A DNA stretch of 64,000 nt from contig JAWDGP010000891.1 in the NCBI GenBank assembly GCA_033675545.1, positions 243,085 through 307,084 on the forward strand, given 5' to 3'. Both the position numbers and the translations under genes were made by a program. Positions 1 through 52,739 of the stretch are shown here, one piece after another. Origin of the DNA: Elysia crispata (lineage: Eukaryota > Mollusca > Gastropoda > Plakobranchidae). The notes beneath the pieces are model-generated. The model was not told where the DNA came from, ran no database searches, and saw only the letters and a program-made list of their open reading frames with translations. Each line of letters begins with the position of its first letter. Within the stretch, counting starts at the first letter, position 1.

Positions 1-696
1 GTTTTTTGCTGAAACATTTTTGTTTTTAGTAAATTCAACTTGATTAGTTAAGGTCATCTCGAGACTATTTTTTTCTAAAACGTGACTTACATTATTTTGA
101 GTATTTTCCTCTTTTTAAAAAAAAAAATCACAATAATAACTAAATTTTTAGTTATTTCTTTTCTCATTTATTTCAATGTTTTAACTATTTGTTATTATTA
201 CTTTTCATTCAAATGAATATCTTGTCATTTAATAATAAAATTAATTCTTATGAGTAAGTTGGAATTCTGCACTTTCTAGCTTTTTAGATTTACAAGTGCC
301 AACTTTATCGAACACACTTTAGTTTCATTGAATCAAAGTAAAAAAAGGAATTCATTTATTACTTATTATTTTAACTGAACATTTGTTTGAAAATTAATTC
401 ACCTTCCAATGGTAGTTAAAATTTATGTGAGATAAGTATCTTTGTTTTACCTTAGTTAAAAACAAAAAGAAAATCTTATTCATAACTTTTTCGTGATGTA
501 AGGTTTTGAGTTAGAGATAAATATCAAAAGTTGAAAACCATATTAACAAAAGACTTTCCTGTGAGAAGATCTGCACAATTTTCTTGCTTTACCAGCATCA
601 GAATCATGATAATCAGAAGTCTTAGATTGTTTATATCAACCTTTACCACCTCTTTATGCATCTAGTCATCCATTAATATATCTTGTGACTTTACAG
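1..696 (+). other. PI4KA: Partial intron of PI4KA at the left edge
   Basis: AT-rich sequence ending in a polypyrimidine stretch and the acceptor TTTACAG. No further exon was recognised in it. The upstream part of the gene, including the start codon and promoter, lies outside the window. Confidence 0.7.
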
Positions 697-38309
<37,613 letters not shown>

Positions 38310-39415
38310 AACGCAGTTATTGTGTTATTCTGAAAATGGTACCTGATTTTGTTCAGTTGCAATTAAGTTTATATAAAATTAATTAAAATACATAAATGTT
38401 TCAAGGAATTTAATCTCCCAAATATGAATTTTCTTTCTATCAATTTTTGCAATTTTTGTTTTTCTCATTGAGGGAACCATAATTATGTTCTCTTCTGAAA
38501 TTCTCAGAGCTAAGTTAACACCATGTTTGATATTGCAAGAAAAATATTTGGTGACCCATGATATCAAACGTTTGAACTATGTGTTGCCAAAAGAACAGGA
38601 ACTTATAACAGGTTAAATCTTTTTGTCTGCATATTCGAGAAATCCAATGAAAAGACCAAAGCAACGTCTGTGATCAATCCTTATTTTAGTATTTCTCAGG
38701 TGTAAAATTTTGTATTTTTTTTTAACCCTCTCCCCCCACCCCCCACCTTTTATGTTTGCTTATTTGGAAAAAAAGGAAATAATTTGCCAAATTTAGGAAT
38801 TTATGGAGCAATTGTTAATTTTGGTTCTTACTTTCTCTGTCTAGATTCTTACAAATTGTTTACCTAGTTGTAAACTTAGCATAAAAATCCACATTGTGCA
38901 TTGCATAATGAAAAGATGATGATTGTGCGAAGTTTATAAAAACAATATTTTAAGAATATGTTGACAATTTATTTAAACTTTTCGTCCTGTCCTTTTTTTT
39001 AAAATAAAAGAAACTATAATCCATTTAATAGAACATTTTTAAAATTAATAATGTGGTATAAAATACAAGATTTAAAAAAATGTTTTTCTTGTATTTTGTC
39101 ACTAACTGAATGGTTTTTTTTGTTTGATGATGAGACATAAAATAATTATAAAATTTAGAATGAAGGGACACAGACCCACCTTTTTCACCAAACTGTTTAA
39201 CTAGGATTTGTCTATTCAACATCTCAGAATGTTTTGTGCTTTATGTTTTGCAGACTCTATCACTGGAATATGAAGCTTTTATGAACAAAAAGGTAGCAAT
39301 CTTCATATAAATGATTGAAACGTCCTATCAGTACCATAAGAAGTTATATACATGCATTGATCAAGTTTATCCTGTTGAAAGAAATATTGAATAAACTGTG
39401 ATATATTGTATGTCT
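38310..39415 (+). other. PI4KA: PI4KA 3' untranslated region (approximate)
   Basis: AT-rich sequence after the stop. The end is set by the AATAAA at 39390-39395 followed by T/G-rich sequence. An earlier AATAAA at 39003-39008 could give a shorter form. Confidence 0.5.
39390..39395 (+). terminator. PI4KA: Candidate polyadenylation signal of PI4KA
   Basis: AATAAA lies about 1.1 kb after the stop, followed by TGTATGTCTTTATTGG, a plausible GU-rich downstream element. An alternative AATAAA lies at 39003-39008. AATAAA is common in AT-rich DNA, so transcript data would decide. Confidence 0.45.
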
Positions 39416-42400
39416 TTATTGGTATGCATGAGGTAGGCTCACCTTTATGAATTATAGATCTTTAATGTTGTGATGCTTCTGTTAAATTGAATAGCTCAGG
39501 AATCACTGAGCTTATTAAAATCCTACTTGTTTCCTCAACAAGGAAAAGGTCAATCGTAAAGAAAACTGAAAGAAAACCTTGTGAAACCTGCAACTAAGGG
39601 TATTGATAACATTATGTGATATCAAAGTTGGTAAAGAGTAAGGGGGTTATTTTTCATAACTGAAACTGGAAAGAATTTTTACCTTTTTTATTGATGACTA
39701 CTAAAATTTGTTTTTTAAATACCACTGAGATTATTTGTAATTTTGATTCACTCGTTAAACATTTTTTGCCACTAGCATTGGCATCCAGCATTTTATCTTT
39801 ATCTTTAAAATTGAAAGTGGAGTTGAAAAACTATCTTTATACAGAGGAGTGAATAAAAAGTCATACATACCAAGAGAGACAGAGTTCATACATGGTGCAA
39901 TTAGGGTAAATCAGATTGATCTTGTAATTCAGGCATTTTGTCTTTTAAAACCTCATAAAAGTGAATTTTTTTTCACAATAAAGAGAAGGAGTATAAAGAA
40001 ATTAGTGTGTGTAGACACATAGAGAATTAGAGGTATATCAATTTGATGGAAAATAATAGGACCTTTCTCATCATAATGATACTTATTTATATTTTTTGTC
40101 CTGCCATTGAGACAAATAAGTAAGCATATAAACATTGTATGTAATATTAAATAGATACAGTATTTCAACAAATAACCAGTTTTGGCAATTATTGCTGAAA
40201 ACTTTAATTTTGATCTCCTTGTATAATTGAAGAGTGCAATGAATATATTTTGTAACTTATTTTGTTTACAAACTGCCTGCGAAGTTTGTCTTTGATGTCT
40301 AGTCTGATATTTTTAAACGACAAACTTGTTTTTTTCAGATGATCATCTTTAATTTGTTTCTTCCTGAATTAGTATCTTGGAGGCAAGTGGTGTTTTAGGC
40401 AATAGAAACAGTGATTAAAAAAAAATAAAAGTTTCATCTTACTTTCAGCTTCTGAAATTGTAATTTTGATCATTAAGTTTTGTAAGGAGATGTGCTGGCC
40501 CCTTATTGAAAGAAGGCAAGTAAATCTTCCTACTGAGCCACATCATTGCTTATGTTTAGGTGTACGTAGCATACTTCTTTTTTTGAAGCACAGCTATCAA
40601 TACTTCTTACTGGAACTACAGTGATTAGGCCAGATAATTGTCAAACATTGGTGTCTAGGCTGGCACCATCTAGTACATAGCTCAGGCACTCGAATGGCAG
40701 AATCCCTCCTAGCAAGCTAGTGAGCTAGATGGCAGCAGGAATTGTGGAACCTAGACTGTCACTGTGCTTGCATAAACAGCTTGTTGTAATCATCTCATTG
40801 TGGCTTCAATATATGCATACATGTGTATTTCTTTTCAATTTACGTTCACACCACTAGAATGCTATTATAGAATAAGTATGTGTATAACCTCTGTTAAGGT
40901 TAAGAAAATCCAGTAAATATATATAAAATTTTCCCATCTAATTGGCTCTTGCGGTTTAAGCCCTGCCTTGAGATTTGCAGATCGTACAAGGGAAGCTTAT
41001 AATAGCAAATGTTGTGCAGGTTTGTTTTCAAAATTTTAAAAGTTAAAAACAAGAGGCTTCTATTCGTTTAGGAATAAGGACTGGTCCAAGCTCAACAAAC
41101 TCATTCCTTTTCTCATGCTGTGTCGACTGAGCTGTAACATGTTATCCTGCATATCACAGTAAACCATTTCATTAAAAGTTTTGCAAAGGAAGATTGCACA
41201 GATCATTCCTTGTTGTTGTTATACGTTCAGATTCTCATAGATCTTTGAAATAAATTAAAATAAGTATTTACACAAATCTTTCAGGGTTGGAACCATTCCA
41301 TTTGTTTTGCAAAAGAGATGAATTTTGCTGTTTAACTTTAAAGAGGTTACAATTCATAAGCAAAGAACAACATTTTTTACTCCAAGCAACATCACAAGAA
41401 CCTGACCTGGTATTTTTAAATTAATTTTTATACTCTTCCAATGGTTTGTTATCTTTAAAAAAAAAAACTACACTGAATTTTAAAAAATCATTCTTTTTTT
41501 TTTTTACTGTAGGCCTGCGCTTTTTTTTTTCTGAACAAAGACTGAGGATGTCAAAGATGCCATTTACAATTCACAGATTTTCTTTTTGTATTCTTTTTTC
41601 ATATTGACATAAAACGTTTCTTGAATGCCCTTTGGTTCCAATATACTTGTATTTTTCAAGCAAGCAAAATGCCTATATTTATCTACAGTGTATTTTAACT
41701 TATATGACATATGCTTCTAATATGCTTGTCAATTAATATGAAAAAAAAAAACAAAAACATAAATGATATGCTGCCAAAAGTAGGAATTGGAAAAGGTGAA
41801 ACTTGTGATACCCAGCATCTATTGAAAGCAATTCAGTTTTTAGATAGTTCATTGATGAAAGGTTCTATTCTGTTGCTTCATCAATATTATTTTCAAACTC
41901 TCTTCCACTTTTTAAAAGTGCTTACTTTGTCATAGTGTGCTGATGTTGAGTTGCCAAGCAAATTTATGATTTTAGCGTGTTGCACTATATTGTATTTTCT
42001 AGTTCGTAGTTGGAATCCAATAAATTTAAACATATTTCCTCTCTTAGCTGAGTTTTACCCTTATGCTGCATTGAGAATAAAGTGTTTACTTGCCATAGAC
42101 CCGACATCTGGATAATAATTCTTGCCAAATATCTGCCTTGAAAAAAAAATGACTTGAAATAACTTTTCTATAAACATTGGAAAGTGAAAGGTTTTCGACA
42201 AAAAAACCCAACAAAAACAAAACAATACAAAACTGATCTAATGCAGACATCTTCCCAAGTTCTTTCACATAAAATGATAAATGCACACACATCCACACAT
42301 CACATCACATGTAAACCCCAAGTAAATGCTGACCATGCACAGTTGATTTTGGTAGAACAAACAAAATTGACACTATGAAGTCATTAAGGATTTAGCAGCC

Positions 42401-43202
42401 TGAGCAACCCTTTTCTGTTTATTTCTTGCAGTGATTACTTTTTTTAGTCGAGTCTAACTGTGCAAACAAAAGGTTATGAAATACAATGAACAGTAAGAAA
42501 ACTTACAAGAAAGCTGCAATTAAATATTGACAAAGAATGTTGGACACCTTTTAGAGAGATTATGTTACAGAATTAAAGAGGAAGTGAGAAAAAGAATAAG
42601 ACAAACAGTTAGGGGCATATGAAGTTTTGTTATCACAGTGAGGAAACAGATACTGACACTGACAGTGTAGGCAAGAATTAGATCAACAAGACTTGCAAAG
42701 ATGATCGTGCAAGGCAAGGTATAAGATACGAGAAGTAAGGGCAGAAAATTATTATAGAAGACAACAGAGCTGAATGGACAAGCTGGGTTTATGATGAAGC
42801 CTTTAATAAGGCTGAAAATATGTGTGGAAAAAAGTGGTTAGCTGTTCATTCTAGATGCTTTAATGGTTATCTAGACTAATGGATAAGTAATGTAAAGTGG
42901 ACATTTATTTCCTTTTTTAATGTAATGTTCCATATTATCAGATAATTACAGTGCAATCAAACACTTTCAACTTCATCCTCAAAGCATGTTTTTTCTTCCC
43001 AGAAATAAAGGATGAGAAGTCAATATTGTACACAAGGTATGGAAATAGAAACAAAGACTGGGAGTTTGTGGAATGCTGCACGCAAGTTGTAAACAATTTA
43101 AGATAAGAATTTTTTGGGAATTACATGCCACGAAAAAAACGACACTTCCATCCATCACTGGAGCTAAGATTTTCACGTGTGACCTAGAGGGATCTCTGAT
43201 GG
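39416..43202. other. Intergenic, no gene recognised
   Basis: AT-rich sequence with homopolymer runs. The open frames are short and show no known domain, and no splice-consistent coding chain was found on either strand. Confidence 0.6.
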
Positions 43203-43349
43203 TCACTGTACACACTGCAAAACGGCAACATTAATTTTCATGACCTGATGATCACTGTACACACTACGAAACACGAACATTCATTTTCATGACCTGATCG
43301 TCACTGCCGACACCATTAAATAATAACACTCATTTTCATGTCCTCATGA
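43203..43349. repeat. 49-bp tandem repeat, 3 copies
   Basis: Units start TCACTGTACACACT, TCACTGTACACACT and TCACTGCCGACACC at 43203, 43252 and 43301. Each ends CATTTTCATGACCTGATGA-like. The period is 49 bp with increasing divergence in the third unit. Confidence 0.9.
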
Positions 43350-43634
43350 CCACAAATTAAAGACCTCATTAACCTGTGTCAGTAACTGTTAAGAACAGAA
43401 AAAGGGAAACAAGCTAAATCTGATAATGGCTTAAAATTTGTAAGCAAAGCATTTGATTGTAATCATGGCCATCACATCCATGTCTTTTCAAAGTAAATAT
43501 TATTTACTTCAAAACTATCAAAGAAGTTTACAGATACAAACAAAAGATGGAAAGTTGAAACAACGAAGAAAAAAATATTTATGGATAAGAATTTTAAGTT
43601 TAGGCATGTTTTGATGAAAGTAAAGATGTCTATG

Positions 43635-44941
<1,307 letters not shown>

Positions 44942-44953
44942 GGGGGGGGGGGG

Positions 44954-45048
<95 letters not shown>
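44942..45048. repeat. Poly(G) followed by (AG)n
   Basis: About 14 consecutive G bases (44942-44955) lead straight into about 46 AG units. The purine strand is +, opposite to the CT tract 0.8 kb upstream. Confidence 0.97.
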
Positions 45049-45050
<2 letters not shown>

Positions 45051-45819
45051 AAACTTGGAGACAAAGCACGGTAATATGTAAACCATTATAATATAAACTT
45101 TTCGGGTATTACTCTTTCAATCAAACATAGTTTTTGTTCACATAAAAGCTGTTTATTCTCTAACGTATCTAAAGATTCCAACCGAAGCGGATGTCTTGCC
45201 ATGCAATGCTAAGATGCCCTTAGTCTCGGTGAGCTACCACAAAAGGGCTGAGAGTTATATTTTATTTGAAGGACCTGTTTGAACTCATCTTTGAAACAAA
45301 CATTAACCAACTGTTCGCTTTGTTCATCTAAATATTAGTCTGCAGCCCTACATGGCAGCAGCTGTGAACAAATTAAGGCTCGGTCTGAGCAAGCTCACTT
45401 TAATATCAATATTCAAACATAATAGGTTGAAATTTGAGCATTGTATGGACAATGGCTATCTCCTCCAAAAATAGATTTGGATAAAAACAAATGGGGATTT
45501 TTCGATTGTGTTATGTCAGCGCACATTTTATTTATCTTCTAATATTATTTAATGTATATAGAAGTTGACATAAATAACTTCAAGCTCTAAACACCCACTT
45601 GAATGCAAAAAAATTGCAAACCGCGACACTCTCTGACGTTTGGTTTTAAATCGCAAATCATGATGAAAAGGAATTATGTAGGTCCCTACGAATAATAAAC
45701 AGAGATATAAAAAGCTCTATTAAAACGTTGGAGCTCTGGAAGAGCACTGCTGCAATATAGCTCTTCATTACACAGCCCAATCACCGCTACAAACCTCCCA
45801 CCTTGTCTGTAAGATATAA
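45049..45819. other. Intergenic, nothing recognised
   Basis: No conserved frame, repeat array or RNA gene was seen in this stretch. Confidence 0.5.
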
Positions 45820-45831
45820 ATAATAATAATA

Positions 45832-45898
<67 letters not shown>
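45820..45898. repeat. (TAA)n trinucleotide microsatellite
   Basis: About 26 TAA units with one TAG interruption near 45834. The poly-Leu frame on the minus strand is an artefact. Confidence 0.97.
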
Positions 45899-45901
<3 letters not shown>

Positions 45902-46328
45902 TAGTGTATCAAAATTATTTTGATGGACGTGCATTGTTGCAAAACTACAATTTGGGCTTATGAGTATTAGAAAAAGAGTTTGTTTTATCCAGCTTTTTTG
46001 TATCTATCGTGTCAACAATGTTTGCTAATTTTACATTTAAAAAAGTATCACCAAATTAAATGCACTCCCCACTTAAAAATTACACCTACACTATAATTGT
46101 GTGAAATATGTCGCACACCGAACGCATGGTTCATGTTGATACCTAGCTTCTCTCTCTCTTTCCTCGTGTTTCTCTAGTGAATCTCGCCACGTTTCCATGC
46201 ATATTTTCTTTTAAAATATCCACCTTGAAACTGTTATGGCTCTTTCAGTCAGAAATATTTTACTCGTCTCGCAAAGATAACTTTCTTGATTTTCTGTTGG
46301 TGGTTACGTCATCTTAGTTGTAGGTAAT

Positions 46329-46550
46329 ATGTCGCCATTGAGCAAAGTGTTCATACTGTCGGTGTTTTTTTTCTTCCTCCGAATAGTTTTGCTTTTCTAT
46401 TCTTTTCGTCTGTTTCTTTTACTCTTTTTTCATCATATAGAAACAGGCTGCTCTTCCATTCTTGATTCGGAAGATCCAAATCGCACCAGACAACCATTGA
46501 ATCCGGAAGCACCAACACTTCCCATTGGACGCACAAACATCTATATCTAG
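46329..46550 (+). CDS. Small open frame, hydrophobic N-terminus (doubtful)
   Basis: A 73-codon frame starts ATGTCGCCATTG and encodes a long hydrophobic stretch (about residues 8-34) followed by a polar tail with SEDPNRTRQPLNPE. The T-rich DNA easily yields such hydrophobic frames. No family is recognised, and I regard it as probably non-coding. Confidence 0.15.
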   Translation: MSPLSKVFILSVFFFFLRIVLLFYSFRLFLLLFFHHIETGCSSILDSEDPNRTRQPLNPEAPTLPIGRTNIYI

Positions 46551-47660
46551 GACGAACGATAACAATATTTATGCCTCAAATAATTTTACAGCAATTTCAA
46601 ATTTAGATCTAGAGGAGGCAAACCACTGGGTTAATTATAATTATGAATTATAAGAGCTAGAACTTTAGGTAGTGCTCAGCACTGGTTGAAACGACCGAAA
46701 AGTACTTGAATTTATGGGATTAGAACCATCACACGCAGTATCAAAAGCATCAGTCCCCTGAGAAGCTTAACGTCCTCTAAGTTTCCGAAAACTTTAATAC
46801 TGTGCCACCTGCATAGGCCTAATTTTTGTATTAAAAAAAAAGAGAAACAAACAACAAAAAATATGTAAAAAGTTTCTGAAGAGGTCATCGTCAAGATCCT
46901 TTGTGTTCCCGATAGTCTTGTGTGTCATATCTGTGGTTCCTCCATAACGTAAAAATGAAGGTTCCTGTTCTGGATACGGTCCAAAGCGTGCTATTATTAG
47001 AGCATCATTCTCTTCATTACAATAGACTAATACCTCTTGATCTTTATCTCATTCGAGAACAACACCCCCAAAAATAATTATGAGTGATGACTAACCAGCA
47101 TTTCCCTAAAAATATATCCAATATTTTGATGCTTAAATAGTCAAAAATATTGAAAATTAAGATAACGTTAGTAATTAAATGTATATATTATACCCACCTT
47201 AATGGACACGTTCACAACGACTAAATGGAACCGGAAACCCGCCCTAGGCCATGACCTCTGGTCTCTGAAACCGAAAGTCGATCAACATCGACCTAGCCTG
47301 CTAAACCAATAATGTAATATTATTAATTAATCTCTAGCTGTATCTGGTGGAGATAACCGATAGAATCTACTTGATAATCATACACGGCCGTGCTTACATC
47401 TTTTCAAGAATTGAACTAAAGACTATTATTACTGTGGTCACCAAATGAAACATTATTTTAATGCATCATTAAGTTACTGTGATTAGTCTACTCAATACTG
47501 GTCCCCATTCGTTGAAATCACTCTCTGTTCAAGTTCACAGCTTTTAAAAGTAAGTGGTCCAGGTCAGATCTATAGATCTTGTTGCAAGAGCTAATATAAT
47601 TAAAGAAAATATGGATATAAATTCTCGGTTAAAGTGCACAGTAGTAGACTAGATATCATA
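46551..47660. other. Intergenic, nothing recognised
   Basis: AT-rich, with scattered AGATCT words and no gene-like content. Confidence 0.5.
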
Positions 47661-47840
47661 GGCCGTATTCAAAAGATTTTGGAGTTAACGGCAATAACGC
47701 ACACGTAAAATTAGCAACCTGTCTTTATAACGATATCGTTAATAACGACGTATTCAAAAGAATTTCTAATGACATCGTTAACAAAGTCGCATTCAAAACA
47801 TTTTCTAACGATAGCGTTAAAAATAATATCCGAGATAATT
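47661..47840. repeat. Left terminal repeat cluster (GTATTCAAAA / TAACG words)
   Basis: It contains three spaced copies of a GTATTCAAAAGA-like word (47665, about 47750 and about 47790), each followed by TAACG or CGTTA words. One palindrome, ATAACGATATCGTTAAT, lies near 47728-47744. Confidence 0.7.
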
Positions 47841-49345
47841 AATTTATCGCTTACTTTGGTTGGCATGTTTTGCAAAAAATTGTCAGTTTTCACGCGGAAG
47901 TTAAGGGTGTTGCCTTATTTACATTTCATGTCGGGCTTGACAACTATATTTAATGTATAGAAAGAACTGTTTGGAATATTAGGTAGATTAATGGTTTTTG
48001 TTCTAGCTGCAACCCAAGGATGAAACTGTTGTTTCAAAAAAAAAAAAATTTAATCTTTGCTTTAACATAGTGTCCCTCATCTGATCTAACATAGAGCTAG
48101 ATTTAGATCTAAGCTTATTTAGAGCTACAATCATAACAATGCCTACAGTTAATCTAGACTTTGGAAACTCAATGCAATGCATTGTAAGATGTTTGTGGAA
48201 CAATGACTGCTGTTCAGAGTCGAGTTCAAGAGTAAAATTTTAGTCAACTAAATTCGCAGCATGTTATCTCTCATTCGATTTATATAAGGGTTATGCCTAG
48301 ATCTAGATCCAGGTCTTAAAGCAAACCTGCATCTGTACCTAGATCTAGATCTAAATTATGATTTATTAAGATAAAGTCAGAGGCCTATGCATAATTTACT
48401 CTATGACTGAGTCAAAATAACCGAAAAGATCACCTAGACTAAGTTATTTGTTCAATTTCATATGGGTAAAATGTTTCCAATCACTATAGCCCACGCCAAG
48501 TTTTTTTTTCAAGATTTAGATGGGAAAGGCCCTTCATTAATGTCCATTGGTAGTAATGCTACTGAAAATGGTTATATATTACTTATAAAAGTGTAAAGAA
48601 AAAAAATAATTAAGAATTGGACTTGTAGCAATACTTTCTCTTAATGCACCTTACTTTAGGATGAATTTAAAGCATAAACATCCCTTGGTTTGACTACCTT
48701 CTTATATATATTATGGCTCTTTTCCTGGTTACTCTCATTTTCCAATTTAATTAGAAAAGTCTTTACAGATTATGATTATAAATGAAAAGCATTGTTGAAA
48801 ACATTCTACTATTTCTAGGTATAAAATACCCTCTCTGATGGGCATAACATACTCATTATTTTATTTGAAATTAGTACTCTTTTTCATAACCGTTCACAAA
48901 AATTAATGTTGTAAAATGTGTGTTCTGCCCCTGGTTTCTATTAAAAAAAAAAACCAAAATAGCTCAATTGAGATGAAATTAAATAATACTGAAATAACAC
49001 AGTGTCTGAGGCACTGCATAAATGAGCTTGCAATGGATCTCCTTTAATTCAATCCATCTTTTTTAACAGCCACTAGGTATAAATACATTTTTTTAGTCTG
49101 TGGTTCCTCCCTGCTATCCATATACCAATACTTTGAGAAATCAATTTCAAAACTATAAATTTTTCGAAAAGTGCAACATTATTCACAGATTTTCAATCTC
49201 TGTGCATTTAAAGATTTATAAATCTTTTTGTTGAGGAGTATATTATTTGAAATGCTTAGTGGCCAGCTTGTTAAGTTGAAGGAACAATAAACACAATCTT
49301 TTTAAAACTGGATAGAAAGAAGTTATTTATAAGCAAGTCTTTGAA

Positions 49346-51093
49346 CTGAAACTTTTAGCAAGTACTAAATGATTTCTCTATCTCTTACATGTATTGAATG
49401 TGCAGTTTCCGCAATATTCAGTTTCTATCACAGTTGTGATTTGCTTAATTCAATGTCTTTTTAAAATATCACTGCTCACTTCAGTAAATTTTTTTTTTTG
49501 AGGACAATTAATCATTTAAATAATTCAAGAAAACAGATTTTGCACTTCTGCAAAATGATATTCGCTTATATACATATAGTCTACATGTAGTGGATAAATC
49601 TTGTAAATTACTTTTCAATTTAAAAAATTGGAATGAAAAAGTTTTTACTGCAGGAAATTTATTGATAAATTTTTGACCTGCCTGTTTTAAGTCTCTGTAA
49701 CTTGTTAAAGATAGTGGAGGAAAACAATAAGATCTCCACTCTTTTTTTTATTGAAAACTTCTGATTGGAAAAGTTGAATAACATAACAAAGGGATGCATT
49801 CCATAAGAAAAGTAATACCTAAATATTTCTTGGTAAATAAAACATTATGGTTACCTAAATTTTACCAAGAAAAAAGAGATTGCACTCTATGTACCATTTG
49901 TAAAGTTCAATATTGAAATCACTTTGTTCTGCGAGATTTGATTTTCTAAAATCATTTGGTTTTTTTTTTTCTGAATGAGCAATAATCTTAAACTTCCAAG
50001 TGAATAAAGAATGAAATAATGTTTTTTTTAAATAATGACTTCCATTGGTCTTGATTAAAGAAAATGTCCTAATTCTAAAAGAAAGCTTAAGGCAAAATCT
50101 CATGAGTTCAATAATGACTGAAACTTTTAGCCATTACTAAATGACTTCTCTACCTCTTACCTGTTTTGTTAGTTTTTATATATATTTGTTTACTATAATC
50201 TGAATAAAAAAATCAGCAACATATGATTTGAGATCAGCAAGTCCAATTTCAGCAATACTCAGTTTCTATCACAGTTGTGATATGCTTAATTCAATGCCTT
50301 TTTAAAATATCACTACTCACTTCAGCATATATGATTATGTAGCTGGTCTTTTTAGCGTCCTTTCTAAACAGAAAGACTTTTCTAAATGGTGCACTCCAAT
50401 TAACTGGCTTATTTTAAGTCTTCAATAATTTTTATTCTTATTTTTATTTCTTTTTTTTTTCTCGTTGAGGATAATTAATAGTTTAGAGGAATCAAAAAAA
50501 CGAATTTTTGCACTTCTGCAAAATGATATTTGCTTATATTACATATATAGTCTACATGTAGTGGGTAAATCTTGTAAATTACTTTTCAATTTAGAATATT
50601 GGAATGAAAAAGTTCATTTTTACTGCAGGAAATTTATTGATAAATTTTTTGAGCTGCCTGTTTTCAGTCTCTGTAACTTGTTAAAGGTAGTAGAGGAAAA
50701 CAATAAGATCTCCAATCTTTATTTATTGAAAACTGCAGATTGAAAAAGTTGAATAACATAACAAAGTGATACATTTCATAAGAAAAGTAATACTTTTGTA
50801 TTTCTTGGTAAATAAAACATTATGGTTACCTAAATTTCACCAAGAAAAAAGAGATTGACTGTATGAACCATTTGTAAAGTCCAATATTGAAATCACGTTG
50901 TTTCGAGAGATTTCATTTTCTAAAATCATTTGGGTTTTATTTTTCTGAATAAGCAATTATCTTAAATACCCTAGTGAATAAAGAATGAAATATTTTTTTC
51001 AAATAATGGCTTCCATTTGGCTTGATTAAAAAAAATGTCCTCTAATTCTAAAAGCAAGCCTAAGGCAAAATCTCATGAGTTCAATAATGACTG
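49346..51093. repeat. Large tandem duplication (~0.77 and ~0.98 kb)
   Basis: Unit 1 (49346-50117) and unit 2 (50118-51093) both start CTGAAACTTTTAGC and both end TTCAATAATGACTGA. Shared landmarks in the same order include CAGTTTCTATCACAGTTGTG, CACTTCTGCAAAATGATATT, AGTCTACATGTAGTGG, ACTGCAGGAAATTTATTGAT and AAAACATTATGGTTACCTAA. Unit 2 has about 200 bp extra in its first third. No conserved frame is shared, so it looks non-coding. Confidence 0.93.
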
Positions 51094-51354
51094 ATGATTA
51101 TGCTCATTTAAAAATTCAGTTTACCACTATCAAAGTATAAGAGAGCAATATATACATGTATGTATGATTACATCTCGCTATAATTATTTTTTTAATCTTT
51201 TTTTTTTTTTTTAATTCAATTCTTTGTGTTCACTTTTTGATATAATGCATAAATTTAGAAGTCATGGGTTTTTTGAGGATAATATTCTCATTTTCTATAA
51301 AGCTGGACTTTTCAGGGCTGAAATGTAAAAACATTTTTTTTTAAGTAAGAGCAA

Positions 51355-51383
51355 ATAATAATAATAATAATAATAATGATGAT
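51355..51383. repeat. Short (AAT)n/(ATG)n run
   Basis: About eight AAT units pass into GATGATG. A minor trinucleotide microsatellite. Confidence 0.9.
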
Positions 51384-51797
51384 GTTAATGAGGTTTAAAA
51401 AAGAAAAAAAAAAAACCAGAGAAAATCAAAAGAATATAATCTCAAGAACTGTGAAACTCATGCATTTTGAAAACTGGTTTGTGGAATCATCACTAAATAA
51501 ACCATGTACTTCTCTTTTCATGATTTCAGTCATGGATGTATATGCCTACTTCCATTTAAATTAGGAAAATGCCAGTGTTGAATTTTGAGACAATTTTCAA
51601 TACATAGATCAGTGTCACATGTATGCTAATTGCTACTGGAAAATGAGAATTTGTAAAGAAAACCTTACTATCTTGCCCTCTGTCAGTAAGTTTGTCTGCC
51701 TGCCTCTCTCTCTTTTTCTGTCTTCCTGTCTCTCTTCCTTTCTTTTCTCTTTACTTTGGTTATATATAGATACATTTAGAGAGAAAAACGAGAGAAA

Positions 51798-51905
<108 letters not shown>

Positions 51906-52049
51906 TTGAAAATCTAGGAATTTCATTAAATTAATACTGTAGTCATAGTCTGCACAAGTCTGCAACTGTACAGAATCGACAACTTTATTTCAAGTAGTTT
52001 GAGTTTGATTGCAATTGCTCAGCCTTGATAAATGAATAAAGCTAACATC

Positions 52050-52093
52050 TCTCTCTCTCTCTCTCCCTCTCTCTGTCTCTGTCTCTCTCTCTG

Positions 52094-52174
<81 letters not shown>

Positions 52175-52182
52175 GTTTAGGT
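52050..52182. repeat. (CT)n microsatellite, imperfect
   Basis: A CT-rich tract with regular CTGTCTCTGTCT interruptions and an ATCT break near 52141. Confidence 0.97.
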
Positions 52183-52739
52183 TTAGTGATACCATCTTGT
52201 AACAAAATTCTATTTCGTGGCTTATTGTATATGTGACGACGATTAAACTTAAACTACATGTAGGTTTAGTCTATTCATTATTCACCACTTCTAATTTCCT
52301 AGATTCTGTAGTGTTTGCAGATCATGTTTGCAAAACATTAAACTTGCAATCTTTTTTTTTTTTTTTTTGTTACTACACTTGACAAGATCGAAATTTCAAT
52401 CTAGATCTAAGTCTAGGCTAGTCTACATTTCAGATCACTTTTATAGATCTAAGACTTCAGTAGCTGAACTCATAGTATTGACTATAATTTTTTTTTCCTT
52501 TCCATCTTTTTTTTATGTTTATTTAACGATTCACTCACAATTGATCATTTTCCTTTAATTGCAGCTGAGTAATAAATAGACATCAGAATTTATTCAACTC
52601 TTTTCAAATCTAGATCTAGATTTATTACAAAGTATATTTAAAGAATAAAAAAAGTGCATTAAGTCTGTCTTGCAAACGCTCCCAAAGCCACCATATTGGG
52701 AGAGAAAAACAATTCCTTGGTTACCGGTACCAAAACGAT

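Noticed and set aside
45686..45934. Poly-Leu minus-strand frame
   Set aside because: Produced by the TAA trinucleotide microsatellite.
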